Shown here one piece after another: positions 10,255 through 19,464 of a DNA stretch of 64,000 nucleotides. Source of the DNA: Peptococcaceae bacterium. GTDB lineage: Bacteria > Bacillota > Desulfitobacteriia > Desulfitobacteriales > Syntrophobotulaceae. The notes below the pieces were generated by a model. The model was not told where the DNA came from. It worked only from the letters and a program-made list of their open reading frames with translations, and ran no database searches. The position numbers were made by a program, and so were the translations under genes. The stretch is from NCBI GenBank assembly GCA_012517475.1, contig JAAYUV010000100.1, forward strand, positions 42,655 to 106,654. The letters are read 5' to 3'. How positions within the stretch are numbered: the first letter of the stretch is position 1; the number at the start of each line of letters is the position of its first letter.

Positions 10255-10659
10255 ATGGATTCCAGTATAACCAATATGGTGCTATGGTTTGCAGTCTTTT
10301 TTGGTATCATTTACTTTATCATCATCAGGCCAAACAACAAGCAGCAAAAAGAACGCCGGATGATGTTGGACAGCTTGAAGGAAAAAGATAAAGTAGTAAC
10401 GATTGGCGGGCTTCACGGGACCGTGACCAAAATTATGGAAGATACGGTCATGATTAAAGTAGCCAGTCATGTAGAATTGGAATTTACCAAGTCAGCCGTC
10501 CAGACAATAGAGAACCGGGATTATAAACAAGGTAAGGGCAAAGCAAGAAAACTGAAGCCTGCCGATACAGAAGTAACAGAAGAGACGGCAGAAAATGAAG
10601 CTCCAAAAGTTTCTGAGGTAAAAACAGAAGCCGTCGATACCCCGGAAGAAACAAAATAA
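10255..10659 (+). CDS. yajC: Preprotein translocase subunit YajC
   Basis: 134 residues with one N-terminal membrane helix (VLWFAVFFGIIYFIIIRP), the conserved QQKERR segment and the GDxVVTIGG-like KDKVVTIGGLHG motif. YajC associates with SecDF-YidC at the SecYEG translocon. It has an acidic C-terminal tail (VTEETAENEAPKVSE) of low complexity. AAAGGAGGATACA provides a strong ribosome site. A terminator at 10791 and a new promoter at 10871 suggest that secDF is transcribed separately. Confidence 0.95.
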   Translation: MDSSITNMVLWFAVFFGIIYFIIIRPNNKQQKERRMMLDSLKEKDKVVTIGGLHGTVTKIMEDTVMIKVASHVELEFTKSAVQTIENRDYKQGKGKARKLKPADTEVTEETAENEAPKVSEVKTEAVDTPEETK

Positions 10660-10673
10660 ATTTGCTTACTCTT

Positions 10674-10718
10674 AATATAGAAACAAATAATATAGAAACA
10701 AATAATATAGAAACAAAT
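10674..10718. repeat. Three perfect tandem copies of a 15-bp unit
   Basis: The unit AATATAGAAACAAAT occurs head to tail at 10674-10688, 10689-10703 and 10704-10718, immediately after the yajC stop. It looks like slippage-generated DNA. The A/T-rich remainder to 10790 holds nothing recognisable. Confidence 0.9.
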
Positions 10719-10790
10719 TATTTTATTTTACTAAGAAGCAAATTAATTTAAGAGATTTCTTATTTATATCCATAAAATTATTTTGGGGAT

Positions 10791-10823
10791 AAAATAGCAA
10801 GTGGTTGTACACTTGCTATTTTT
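10791..10823 (+). terminator. Rho-independent terminator after yajC
   Basis: A perfect stem AAATAGCAAGTG / CACTTGCTATTT with the loop GTTGTA and a run of five Ts. It separates yajC from secD. Confidence 0.9.
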
Positions 10824-10870
10824 GTCTCTGGTTCCAACGCGAGACATTTTTCAAGCTAAATATTACTGGA

Positions 10871-10900
10871 TTGACACTCTGAACGCAGTAGGATTATAAT
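10871..10900 (+). promoter_or_regulatory. Sigma-A promoter of secDF
   Basis: TTGACA at 10871-10876 and TATAAT at 10895-10900, both consensus, with an 18-bp spacer, 50 bp upstream of the secD ATG. Confidence 0.8.
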
Positions 10901-10950
10901 GAAGTTTGTATATGGGCACGTCCCATTTATTCTATTAGGGAGGAACGAGA

Positions 10951-12192
10951 ATGAAACGGGGAAATATCATAAAACTTATAATAACCGTGATATTAGTCGT
11001 CGCTGCGGTTTTCTTTTCCATCCAACCCTTAACGGATTCGACTAAAGGAATTCCGCTGGGACTTGATTTACGCGGGGGAGTTCATCTGGTTCTCCAAGCC
11101 GAGCCAGGTAAAGACGGAGCCGCGGTTACTGACGAGGATATGTCAAAAGCAAAAGCTATTATTGAACAGCGTATTAACGGTTTAGGGGTTGCGGAACCCA
11201 TTATTCAGGTTGATAACACCAGAAAAAGAGTTATCGTGGAACTTGCCGGGATTACCGATCCCGATAAAGCTGTGAATCTCCTAAAAACAACCGCAAAGCT
11301 GACATTTAGAGACGCCCAGGGGAACATCCTTCTGGATGGAGCCCAATTGAAAGATGCAAAAGCAGGAACGGACACTTCCAAAGGAGCTGCCGATTATGTG
11401 GTTCATATTACCTTTACGCCCCAGGGAGCCACTCAATTTGCCAAAATCACCTCAGAAAACATCGGCAAACAGATCGGGATTTATCTGGATGAAAAAATGA
11501 TACAGAACCCGAGGGTTGAATCAGCCATTGTCAACGGTGAAGGGCAAATCACAGGGTATTCTTCCCTGGAAGAAGCAGCTCAATATGCGGTCATTCTTCG
11601 TTCCGGCGCCTTGCCTGTCAGTATGAGCATCGCGGAGAAACGTCAGGTTGGAGCTTTGCTTGGAGCTGATTCCCTGAACAAAAGCATGAACGCCAGTCTC
11701 TATGCCGTTATCTTTATTTTCTTATTCATGTTGGTTCTATACCGTCTTTCCGGTCTTGTCGCTAATTTTGCCCTGGTTGTGTTTGGGCTCATTGTTATTT
11801 GGTGCTTATATGCGATCGGAACGGTCCTTACCCTGCCTGGAATTGCGGGATTCGTCTTATCCATGGGTATGGCCGTAGACCTAAATATTATTATTTATGA
11901 AAGAATCAAGGAAGAAATCAAGTTGGGCAAATCGCTCAGGGCTGCTGTGGATGCAGGTTTTTCCAGAGCTTTTATCGCAGTTTTTGACTCCAATATTACA
12001 ACCCTTTTTGCAGCTGCCGCCCTTTTCCTTTTAGGATCAACTTCTATCAAAGGATTTGCGATCACATTAATTATAGGTATTATTGCCAGCTTATTTACAG
12101 GAGTAACATTCACCCGCTGGATTATGCGCTGGATTGTGGGAATTAACCCTCGTCTGAGCAAATCTTTGTTCGGAATAAAGGGGGTAAAATAA
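10951..12192 (+). CDS. secD: Protein translocase subunit SecD
   Basis: 413 residues, the shorter Firmicute form. An N-terminal helix is followed by GIPLGLDLRGGVHLVLQ (family signature), the periplasmic P1 domain with VEPIIQVD-like AEPIIQVDNTRKRVIVEL, and a C-terminal five-helix RND-type bundle with GMAVDLNIIIYERIKEE. SecDF uses the proton motive force to pull exported proteins outward. One base separates the TAA from the secF start region, and the two genes form an operon with a shared promoter at 10871. GGGAGG precedes the ATG. Confidence 0.96.
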   Translation: MKRGNIIKLIITVILVVAAVFFSIQPLTDSTKGIPLGLDLRGGVHLVLQAEPGKDGAAVTDEDMSKAKAIIEQRINGLGVAEPIIQVDNTRKRVIVELAGITDPDKAVNLLKTTAKLTFRDAQGNILLDGAQLKDAKAGTDTSKGAADYVVHITFTPQGATQFAKITSENIGKQIGIYLDEKMIQNPRVESAIVNGEGQITGYSSLEEAAQYAVILRSGALPVSMSIAEKRQVGALLGADSLNKSMNASLYAVIFIFLFMLVLYRLSGLVANFALVVFGLIVIWCLYAIGTVLTLPGIAGFVLSMGMAVDLNIIIYERIKEEIKLGKSLRAAVDAGFSRAFIAVFDSNITTLFAAAALFLLGSTSIKGFAITLIIGIIASLFTGVTFTRWIMRWIVGINPRLSKSLFGIKGVK

Positions 12193-12193
12193 A

Positions 12194-13186
12194 ATGGCTG
12201 GAAAAACAACGGATAACAAAGTCATCAAAAACCGTGCCGAGACGGTAACTCCTGCTGCGGGAGACCTGACCTATGATCAGGTTAAACAGGAACACAAACT
12301 GTATTTTAATATTGTCAAACGCCGTTATATTTGGTTCGCGATTTCCTTGTTGATTCTTATCCCTGGGATTATTTCCCTCTTTATCCAAGGTTTGAATCTG
12401 GGGATTGATTTTACCGGCGGAACCATGCTGGATATTAAGTTTAATCAAGCCGTTACCCAACAAAAAATAACCAAAGCGCTCGAATCGGTCGGACTTGCCG
12501 GTACGGTCCAAATGTCCGGAGACACGGGAGCATTGATCAGGACCTCATTCCTTGAGGATCAGAAAAGAGATGAATTGCTCTCCGCCCTTCAAAAAGATGC
12601 AGGCACTTTTGATCCGGGGAACCTGAAAGAGGATAAAGTAGGACCTGCGATTGGGGCGGAACTGCGGAGCGGAGCGGTGAAAGCGATTGCTCTTGCCTCA
12701 ATCTTGATTTTGCTTTACGTTTCTGTTCGTTTCCGTTTCATCTATGCTGTTTCCGGTGTAGTTGCCTTATTGCATGATATTTTTGTTACGATTGGAATAT
12801 TTTCTATATTCCAGTGGCAAATTGACGCTACATTTATTGCGGCAATCCTCACCGTATTTGGTTATTCCATTAACGACACGGTTGTTATCTACGACCGGAT
12901 CAGAGAAAATGAAAAGCGTATGAAGAAGAGAGACAGTTTTGAGGACATGGTTGATAAATCGGTATGGCAGACCATGGGGCGGTCCATCAAAACGGTTGGG
13001 ACGGTTATCATTGCGCTGTTCTGCATCTATATTTTAGGCGGGGAATCCACGAAAGTCTTTGCTTTAGCCATGATGATCGGAGTGTTCAGCGGAGCTTATT
13101 CTTCTATCTTCACTGCCAGTCAGATCGTTGTTGAAGTCAAGACGAGATTTGTAGATAAGAAAAAACCCGGCACCGCTGAAGCATAA
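12194..13186 (+). CDS. secF: Protein translocase subunit SecF
   Basis: 330 residues. SecF signatures: GLNLGIDFTGGTMLDI near the first membrane helix and GYSINDTVVIYDRIRENEK in the fourth to fifth helix region, with six membrane segments. The N-terminus carries about 45 extra hydrophilic residues before helix 1. It is partner to SecD in the SecDF complex. The imperfect hairpin at 13264 probably ends the operon. Confidence 0.96.
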   Translation: MAGKTTDNKVIKNRAETVTPAAGDLTYDQVKQEHKLYFNIVKRRYIWFAISLLILIPGIISLFIQGLNLGIDFTGGTMLDIKFNQAVTQQKITKALESVGLAGTVQMSGDTGALIRTSFLEDQKRDELLSALQKDAGTFDPGNLKEDKVGPAIGAELRSGAVKAIALASILILLYVSVRFRFIYAVSGVVALLHDIFVTIGIFSIFQWQIDATFIAAILTVFGYSINDTVVIYDRIRENEKRMKKRDSFEDMVDKSVWQTMGRSIKTVGTVIIALFCIYILGGESTKVFALAMMIGVFSGAYSSIFTASQIVVEVKTRFVDKKKPGTAEA

Positions 13187-13263
13187 ATCGGATGCTCTTC
13201 AGACCGGATTTCTCAGAACCGATCAATTGAATGAGAAAAAAGCTATTGTTCATAATAAGAAAC

Positions 13264-13295
13264 AGGGATCTCGGGGCTGCCCGGGGTCCTTTCTT
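13264..13295 (+). terminator. Probable terminator after secF
   Basis: GGATCTCGGG pairs with CCCGGGGTCC around a GCTG loop (several G:U pairs), followed by TTTCTT. The RNA-level fold is stable, and the T-run is short. Confidence 0.6.
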
Positions 13296-13329
13296 ACATA
13301 CAAGATAAAAACAGGGAAGGGTTGTTGTT

Positions 13330-14064
13330 ATGATGAAACTTACTGTTCTGGGCAGATGGGGAGCTTATCCCGCGCCGGGGGAGGCAACTTCGGGCTATCT
13401 TCTGGAAACGGACAGGCATAAAGTTCTGGTGGACTGCGGCAGCGGCGTTCTGGCTAACTTGTTTAAATTGATAAGACAAGAGGAACTTGATGCCTTATTT
13501 CTTTCTCATTACCATTACGATCACAGCGCTGATTTGGGTTGTTTGCAATATGCAATGAAAATCGCAATGGGTTTCAAGCGCAGGTCCCAGCCTCTCCCGA
13601 TTTACGGAAATAATCGTTCTTCCCGATATTCCGAATTAAGTTATCGGGAATATACTGTTGGCAAGGAGATTCATCCGGACACTATAGTAGATCTCAGTGG
13701 TTTGAAAGTTACGTTTTATCAGACCGTACATGAAGAATATAATCTGGCCATGAGGTTTGAATATGAGGGAAAAGTTCTGGTTTATACCGGTGATCTTGGT
13801 CCGGCAACGCAGATTGCTGAATTTTGCAAAGGAGCAGATCTCTTAATCTGTGAGACGAGTCTTTTCGAGCATGAAGAAGGGTTGTTTCCCGGGCATATGA
13901 CCACCAAGCAAGCCGGGGAATTAGCTGAAAAGGCCGGAGTAAAGGAGCTTTTGCTGACACATTTTCCCCATATCGGAGAGATTCAAAAAATGCCGTCGGA
14001 AGCAGCAAAGTATTTTCAAGGCCAGGTCTGGCCGGCAGAAATTAATAAGTCCTATGGGCTTTGA
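13330..14064 (+). CDS. MBL-fold metallo-hydrolase (RNase Z/YhfI-like)
   Basis: 244 residues. The metallo-beta-lactamase fold is shown by LSHYHYDHSADLG (HxHxDH), VYTGDLGPA with the bridging aspartate, a conserved C-E-T-S-L motif and LLTHFPH near the end. The arrangement resembles RNase Z/YhfI-type hydrolases, but the short length and lack of an exosite arm argue against a tRNase. Substrate unknown. Transcribed after the secDF terminator; the ilv operon promoter region follows. Confidence 0.85.
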   Translation: MMKLTVLGRWGAYPAPGEATSGYLLETDRHKVLVDCGSGVLANLFKLIRQEELDALFLSHYHYDHSADLGCLQYAMKIAMGFKRRSQPLPIYGNNRSSRYSELSYREYTVGKEIHPDTIVDLSGLKVTFYQTVHEEYNLAMRFEYEGKVLVYTGDLGPATQIAEFCKGADLLICETSLFEHEEGLFPGHMTTKQAGELAEKAGVKELLLTHFPHIGEIQKMPSEAAKYFQGQVWPAEINKSYGL

Positions 14065-14075
14065 CAAGCAACTAA

Positions 14076-14158
14076 AGTTTAAAATCCGAATATCATTGTA
14101 AAAAAATGTTTTAAACTGTTATTAATATAGTGCATTTTTTATTAAACTGTACTATAAT
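14076..14158 (+). promoter_or_regulatory. Promoter region of ilvBN with inverted and direct repeats
   Basis: A consensus -10 TATAAT lies at 14153-14158, 37 bp before ilvB; no good -35 is seen. Upstream is a perfect 9-bp inverted repeat, AGTTTAAAA (14076-14084) and TTTTAAACT (14109-14117). TTAAACTGT also occurs twice (14111 and 14142). The direct repeats flanking the -10 could bind a regulator. There is no room for a T-box leader. Confidence 0.5.
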
Positions 14159-14194
14159 ACATTACAAGCGAAAGGAGAGGAGAGGATCCGATCA

Positions 14195-15886
14195 ATGAAA
14201 ATGACCGGCGCGCAAGCAGTAATTGAATGTTTAAAACGCGAAGGGGTAGAAGTTGTTTTTGGTTACCCCGGCGGGGCGGTTTTAACTTTATACGATGAGT
14301 TATATATGGCAAACTTTCCCCATATTTTGCCAAAGCATGAGCAGGGCGCAATACACGCTGCTGACGGTTATGCAAGGGCTACCGGTAAAGTCGGAGTTTG
14401 TATAGCCACATCAGGCCCTGGTGCGACTAACCTCATTACCGGAATAGCTACCGCATATATGGATTCCATTCCTGTCGTTGTCATTACCGGTCAGGTAGCC
14501 GTATCCCTTATCGGGCGTGATTCATTTCAGGAAGCGGATATCCGCGGAATCACCACCCCGATTACCAAGCATAATTATTTGATTAAAGACGTAAAAGACT
14601 TGCCCAAAGCCATGAAAGAAGCCTTTCATATTGCCCGCTCAGGCCGCCCCGGACCGGTCTTGGTAGATATATCCAAGAATGTATTTGCTGCGGAGCTTGA
14701 TTTTGAATATCCTCAAGCAATCAGCCTTCGCGGATATAATCCTGTATATGAGGGAGACCCGGATTCGGTTGACGCTGTATACAAGGAACTGTTAAAGGCT
14801 GAGAAACCTCTGTTTTTTGTGGGAGGTGGAGTGAATCTCTCAGATACATCCGAAATAATGAGAAAGATTATTGCTTACACCGGAATTCCCACTGTAACAA
14901 GTCTTATGGGGCTTGGCTGTATAGCCGAGGATGATCCCAATTATTTTGGAATGATCGGGATGCACGGCACTTATGCCGGGAATCTATCCACGACAGAAAC
15001 GGATCTTCTGATCGGTTTGGGCGTTCGTTTTGATGACAGGGTTACCGGATTGCTCAATGAATTTGCTGCGAAAGCTAAAATCGTTCATTTTGATATCGAT
15101 GCAGCTGAGGTCAATAAAAATGTCCGATCCCATATCAAAGTAATTGGAAATCTGGAGTGGTCTTTGGACCAACTTTATAGGAAAATTAAGGAACGTCCTG
15201 ATACTGAATGGAAAGAACAATACCGCCCCTGGAAAGAAAAAATGGTAACCTGGATGAAGGAAAAGCCTTTAGTCTATAACAAAGAAACACAAAGAATCCT
15301 GCCGCAAGCCGTTATAGAAAAGATAAGTGAAATAACCCGAGGAAACGCAGTGATCGTAACAGATGTAGGTCAGCATCAAATGTGGACCGCTCAATTTTAT
15401 CAGTTTAAACAGCCGAGGTCGTTTCTGACTTCCGGTGGGCTGGGAACAATGGGATATGGATTGCCTGCGGCCATGGGTGCACAAGTGGGGACACCCGGGA
15501 AAAAAGTTATCTGTATTTGCGGAGACGGCGGATTTATGATGAATTGCCAGGAATTGATGGCGGTGGCCGATTTGAATCTTCCTGTGAAAGTGATCATCCT
15601 GAATAACGGTTACCTGGGTATGGTTGCTCAATGGCAAAGGACGTTCTACAATCAGCATTATGCTCATTCCTGTATCAAAACGAAAACTGATTTTGTTAAG
15701 CTGTCGGAAGCAATGGGGGTACCTGCCATCCGTTTAGAAAATAAAGAGGATTTGGAAACAGCATTAGAAAAGGTCATCGCTTCTGATAGTCCTTATCTGG
15801 TTGATATCCGTATTCCGGAAGATGAAGATGTTTTACCGATGGTACCATCGGGAGCACGGTTAGATCAAATGATCATGGGAGGCTAA
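14195..15886 (+). CDS. ilvB: Acetolactate synthase, large (catalytic) subunit
   Basis: 563 residues. A thiamine-diphosphate enzyme that condenses two pyruvates (or pyruvate with 2-oxobutyrate) at the head of branched-chain amino acid synthesis. Visible features: the catalytic glutamate in LPKHEQGAIHAADG, the ThDP motif GDGGFMMNCQEL ending NNGYLGM, GPGATNLITGIA, and the central FAD-binding domain with GLGVRFDDRVTG. It begins an operon with ilvN, whose start lies 4 bp after the stop. Confidence 0.96.
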   Translation: MKMTGAQAVIECLKREGVEVVFGYPGGAVLTLYDELYMANFPHILPKHEQGAIHAADGYARATGKVGVCIATSGPGATNLITGIATAYMDSIPVVVITGQVAVSLIGRDSFQEADIRGITTPITKHNYLIKDVKDLPKAMKEAFHIARSGRPGPVLVDISKNVFAAELDFEYPQAISLRGYNPVYEGDPDSVDAVYKELLKAEKPLFFVGGGVNLSDTSEIMRKIIAYTGIPTVTSLMGLGCIAEDDPNYFGMIGMHGTYAGNLSTTETDLLIGLGVRFDDRVTGLLNEFAAKAKIVHFDIDAAEVNKNVRSHIKVIGNLEWSLDQLYRKIKERPDTEWKEQYRPWKEKMVTWMKEKPLVYNKETQRILPQAVIEKISEITRGNAVIVTDVGQHQMWTAQFYQFKQPRSFLTSGGLGTMGYGLPAAMGAQVGTPGKKVICICGDGGFMMNCQELMAVADLNLPVKVIILNNGYLGMVAQWQRTFYNQHYAHSCIKTKTDFVKLSEAMGVPAIRLENKEDLETALEKVIASDSPYLVDIRIPEDEDVLPMVPSGARLDQMIMGG

Positions 15887-15890
15887 AGGG

Positions 15891-16388
15891 ATGAAACACA
15901 CATTAGCCGTTCTTGTAGAAAATAAGCCCGGGGTTTTGACCCATATTTCAGGATTGATCAGCCGCAGGGCGTTCAATATTGAAAGTATTGCAGCGGGGTA
16001 CACGGAAGAGCCCGATATGACCAGAATTACCATCGTGGTGGAAGCTGATGATGAATATGAACTGGAACAGGTCGTCAACCAATTATCCAAGCTGATTGAT
16101 GTTATCAAAATTATCGATCTTACCGGACAGGACAGGGTGCATCGAGAGCTTGCTTTGATCAAAGTCACGGCGGCACCGGAAAATCGCGCGGAAATTGTGA
16201 ACATTGTAGAAATTTTCCGGGCGCATATTGTTGACGTAAATAAGGAAACCATGATTGTAGAGCTTACCGGGGAAGAGATGAAGATAGACGCCATGTGTGA
16301 GCTGTTGGAGGACTATGGCATCAGGGAGATTGTAAGGACCGGAAGGATTGCGATTGGCAGGGGCCCGATTTCCGCTAAGGAAGTGTAA
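15891..16388 (+). CDS. ilvN: Acetolactate synthase, small (regulatory) subunit
   Basis: 165 residues. An N-terminal ACT domain (TLAVLVENKPGVLTHISGL, FNIESIAAGYTE) is followed by the C-terminal ALS-SSU domain (ELALIKVTA, GRIAIGRG). It stimulates IlvB and confers feedback inhibition by valine. Tightly coupled to ilvB. A terminator follows at 16498. Confidence 0.95.
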   Translation: MKHTLAVLVENKPGVLTHISGLISRRAFNIESIAAGYTEEPDMTRITIVVEADDEYELEQVVNQLSKLIDVIKIIDLTGQDRVHRELALIKVTAAPENRAEIVNIVEIFRAHIVDVNKETMIVELTGEEMKIDAMCELLEDYGIREIVRTGRIAIGRGPISAKEV

Positions 16389-16497
16389 CCCGGCGCAACA
16401 GTTATCTTACTGGCTTTGGGCTTACTATTTAATAATTTTGTGTTTTAAGCTAATAAGAAAGTGACAGGTTATTTAATTCAATTCGTTAATTTTTTGG

Positions 16498-16525
16498 AAG
16501 GCGGTAAATTAACTGCCTTTTTTTC
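16498..16525 (+). terminator. Terminator after ilvBN
   Basis: AAGGCGG-TAAATTAA-CTGCCTT with a seven-T tail. One mismatch lies near the loop. Nothing else is recognised in the 16389-16620 gap. Confidence 0.75.
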
Positions 16526-16620
16526 ATTACTACACATTTTCGCTGAGTATAATTATTCCAGGGTTAACAGGAAATACTATATTCAATTATGTTTTATTTC
16601 ATCATGTCGGGAGCAGAAAT

Positions 16621-17058
16621 ATGTTTTTGAAGCTTTTGTTATTAGAATTTGTTTTACTCTCTATAGCCGGATTTTCTTTGTTCGGCAGGAACAAGGGAAT
16701 GATTCTTTCGACAATCCTGGTATCATTGATTAATTATCTTATTAATTCACCTGCAAGTTTTTGGTTTTGGGAAATAATCATTATGACCTATGGGATATTG
16801 GGAATTCTCATTAATTCTTCTTTCAACCATAAAACAAGGCATTTGCGGGTAGTCAAAGTATCAGCAGGTTCCGTAGCGGCCTTATTGGCCTCCGGCTTAT
16901 TTCTGCCTTTTTTTCCTGCTCTTATTGCCTGGACTGTGGGTATTGGAATTCCTTTGATATTTACATACCGGGAAATTCCCAGATCCTTATTCCTGCAAAT
17001 TATTTTTAAGTTTATTTTTTCTACCGGATGGCTTATTATAGGAAATATACTTTATTAA
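16621..17058 (+). CDS. Hypothetical membrane protein
   Basis: 145 residues with four to five predicted membrane segments and a short basic loop (NHKTRHLRVVKVS). No family is recognised. The ATG at 16621 follows GGGAGCAG. It lies 43 bp before a LapA-type protein gene in the same direction, so the two may be co-transcribed. Codon use resembles its neighbours. Confidence 0.65.
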   Translation: MFLKLLLLEFVLLSIAGFSLFGRNKGMILSTILVSLINYLINSPASFWFWEIIIMTYGILGILINSSFNHKTRHLRVVKVSAGSVAALLASGLFLPFFPALIAWTVGIGIPLIFTYREIPRSLFLQIIFKFIFSTGWLIIGNILY

Positions 17059-17101
17059 TGATGTTTTTTTTTCTAGAAACATATGGATGGAGGAATATTA
17101 T

Positions 17102-17425
17102 ATGTTCGTGTTGATGATATCCATTATTTTGGCCTTGATTATTGTCGTCTTTGCTGTTCAAAATGCAGCGATCGTACCTGTTCAATTTTTATTCTGGTCA
17201 ACCGATCTTCCATTGGTTTTAGTAATTTTTTGTTCTGTTTTTGCAGGAGCCTTATTGATGTTTTCCTTTGCCCTTTGGAGGGAGTTCAAAAAACAGATTG
17301 GAAAAAGAGGGAAGAGTATTAACGGGAAAAAGGCTTCCGTAAATGGTCCCATTGATGTAACAGACTGTAAGACTTCGTCATCGCAAAATTCTGCCGAGAT
17401 ACCGCCTGTTGAAGAGAAAAAATAG
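17102..17425 (+). CDS. LapA-domain (DUF1049) membrane protein
   Basis: 107 residues from the ATG at 17102; GGAGG at 17089-17093 is its ribosome site and lies inside the alternative frame starting at 17087. Two membrane helices flank the signature AVQNAAIVPVQFLFWSTDLPL, followed by a basic segment (WREFKKQIGKRGK) and a hydrophilic tail. LapA/YrvD-like proteins sit next to recJ in many Firmicutes, as here (17-bp gap). The biochemical role is unknown. Confidence 0.8.
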   Translation: MFVLMISIILALIIVVFAVQNAAIVPVQFLFWSTDLPLVLVIFCSVFAGALLMFSFALWREFKKQIGKRGKSINGKKASVNGPIDVTDCKTSSSQNSAEIPPVEEKK

Positions 17426-17442
17426 ATTCTAAGAGGGCCAAT

Positions 17443-19455
17443 ATGTGGTGTTTATCACAAGACATTCAACATAAAACACAGCGGTTGGAAGCTGCAGGGA
17501 TATCCGGGAGTATTACTCACATTTTGTGGAGCAGGGGATATCATTCTGTTGAACAAATTATGGAATTCCTGAGACCTTCTTTATTTGCTTTCCACTCCCC
17601 ATTCCTTTTCAAGGATATGCAAGCCATAATAGATAGACTGAAAACGGCCTTGGATCGCCAGGAAAAAGTTCTTATTTATGGTGATTACGATGCGGACGGG
17701 GTAACCGGAACGGCGCTGATCTATAAAGTTTTGAAGAATTTCGGTTTTCAGGTAATCCTTTACGTTCCAAGCAGGGAAGAGGGTTATGGACTTCATGCTG
17801 AAGCCATTTATAAAGCGTCCGCACAGCAGGTTTCACTGATTATTACTGTAGACTGCGGGATAACCGCAGTTGAGGAAACGTTACTAGCATCCGGACATGG
17901 GATTGACGTCATCATCACGGACCATCATGAACCCGGGGAGCGGCTCCCTCAGGCAGTCGGAATTCTGAATCCGAAAGTAGTTGATTCAGGTTATCCTTTT
18001 CAACATTTGGCCGGAGTCGGAGTGGCTTTTAAACTGGTACAAGCTCTTTTCAGCACTTTCCGGTACCCCGCGGGCAAAGGTACGGAGTTAGAATATTTAG
18101 ATCTTGTCGCACTTGGCACGATTGCGGATATAGTTCCCTTGACCGGTGAAAATCGAGTTATTGTTCAATACGGTTTACAAGTTATGACCAAAACGAAACA
18201 TTCAGGTATCCAAGCGATCCTGGAAGAGTGCGGGCTGTGGGGAAAGAAACTAAAGGCAGGTCAGATCTCTTACATCGTTGCTCCAAGAATTAACGCTGCC
18301 GGTCGGATGGACACTGCGCGTTTGGCTTTGAATCTCCTGCTTGAAGAAGACGTTCAGGATGCTATCCAAATTGCCAAAGCGCTAAATCAAGAAAATAATT
18401 TAAGACAGAGCACGGAACGCCAGATCCTTCAGCATGCTGAAGAGATGCTGTCTTCAGCTCAGATTCCGGAAGTTATTGTTTTATCTTCACCGGACTGGCA
18501 TCATGGTGTTATTGGAATTGTAGCATCAAGACTTGTGGAACGCTTTAAGCGCCCGGTGTTTCTCATTTCAGAAGAGGGGAATATCGGAAAAGGTTCTGCC
18601 AGGGGGATTTCCGGATATCATGTTCTGGAGGAATTAGAAAAACAGGCGCCGCTTTTAAGCAAATTCGGCGGTCATAAACAGGCTGCAGGTTTCACAATCC
18701 CGGTACAAAACATTGATTCGTTTCGGGAAGAGATCATCAACAGTTTCATTCAGAGTGGGCAGTCTTTGGAAGAACAATTATGGATTGATTCATTTGTGCC
18801 TTGCAGTGAGCTTAGCGTAAAACTTCAAAAAGAACTGGAGGAACTGGCGCCTTTTGGTTCAGGGAATCCGGCGCCCCTTCTCATGACTTCGGATTTGACG
18901 GTAAAGAAAATCATGACGATCGGAAAAAACGGTGAACATCTAAAACTAATCCTGCAAAAGAACAATTTAATTCTCGAAGCTTTAGCCTTTAAAAAGGGCG
19001 GAGAATTGGAAAAGTTTAAACAACTCAAAAATATTGATATGATCTATACGCTTGAGATCAACGATTACTTTGGTGAAGAGAGAATTCAGGCGGTTCTGAA
19101 AGATTATCGGGAAGCGATGGGGGATAGTTTTTCTGAAATTGCCGGTACAAGTGATTCCGTAGATATACTGGATGGGGAAGAAATTATTTCAAACTCTGAA
19201 ACAGGCACACCGGGGTTAGACAGAAAGATGCTTGTTGAAATTTATAAGACGATCAGAAATAAAGTCAATGAAAATAATCAGCTTTACTGGATGCCGGAAA
19301 AAAATGTACATACTCATATTGAGATGATCAAAATTTTGGAAGAGCTGGGAATTCTTCAATGGCTGGGAGGAACAGGCCCTTATCTTATAGAACTGAAAAA
19401 CAAAGATAAAACGGATTTGCACCATTCTCTCCGCTTTAGATTGTTGAGTTGTTAG
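17443..19455 (+). CDS. recJ: Single-stranded-DNA-specific 5'-3' exonuclease RecJ
   Basis: 670 residues. DHH-family motifs in order: GDYDADGVTGTAL, ITVDCGITA, ITDHHEPGE, an ALGTIADIVPL segment, and the DHHA1 domain with GHKQAAGF. An OB-like domain follows, and then about 100 extra C-terminal residues beyond the E. coli length, as often seen in Firmicute RecJ. It acts in recombination and mismatch repair. The ATG follows AAGAGGGCC. Nine bases separate it from rel. Confidence 0.94.
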   Translation: MWCLSQDIQHKTQRLEAAGISGSITHILWSRGYHSVEQIMEFLRPSLFAFHSPFLFKDMQAIIDRLKTALDRQEKVLIYGDYDADGVTGTALIYKVLKNFGFQVILYVPSREEGYGLHAEAIYKASAQQVSLIITVDCGITAVEETLLASGHGIDVIITDHHEPGERLPQAVGILNPKVVDSGYPFQHLAGVGVAFKLVQALFSTFRYPAGKGTELEYLDLVALGTIADIVPLTGENRVIVQYGLQVMTKTKHSGIQAILEECGLWGKKLKAGQISYIVAPRINAAGRMDTARLALNLLLEEDVQDAIQIAKALNQENNLRQSTERQILQHAEEMLSSAQIPEVIVLSSPDWHHGVIGIVASRLVERFKRPVFLISEEGNIGKGSARGISGYHVLEELEKQAPLLSKFGGHKQAAGFTIPVQNIDSFREEIINSFIQSGQSLEEQLWIDSFVPCSELSVKLQKELEELAPFGSGNPAPLLMTSDLTVKKIMTIGKNGEHLKLILQKNNLILEALAFKKGGELEKFKQLKNIDMIYTLEINDYFGEERIQAVLKDYREAMGDSFSEIAGTSDSVDILDGEEIISNSETGTPGLDRKMLVEIYKTIRNKVNENNQLYWMPEKNVHTHIEMIKILEELGILQWLGGTGPYLIELKNKDKTDLHHSLRFRLLSC

Positions 19456-19464
19456 AGGTATAGT

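Noticed and set aside
13227..13421. Short frame between secF and the metallo-hydrolase
   Set aside because: It overlaps the terminator hairpin at 13264 and the start of the next gene; no ribosome site.
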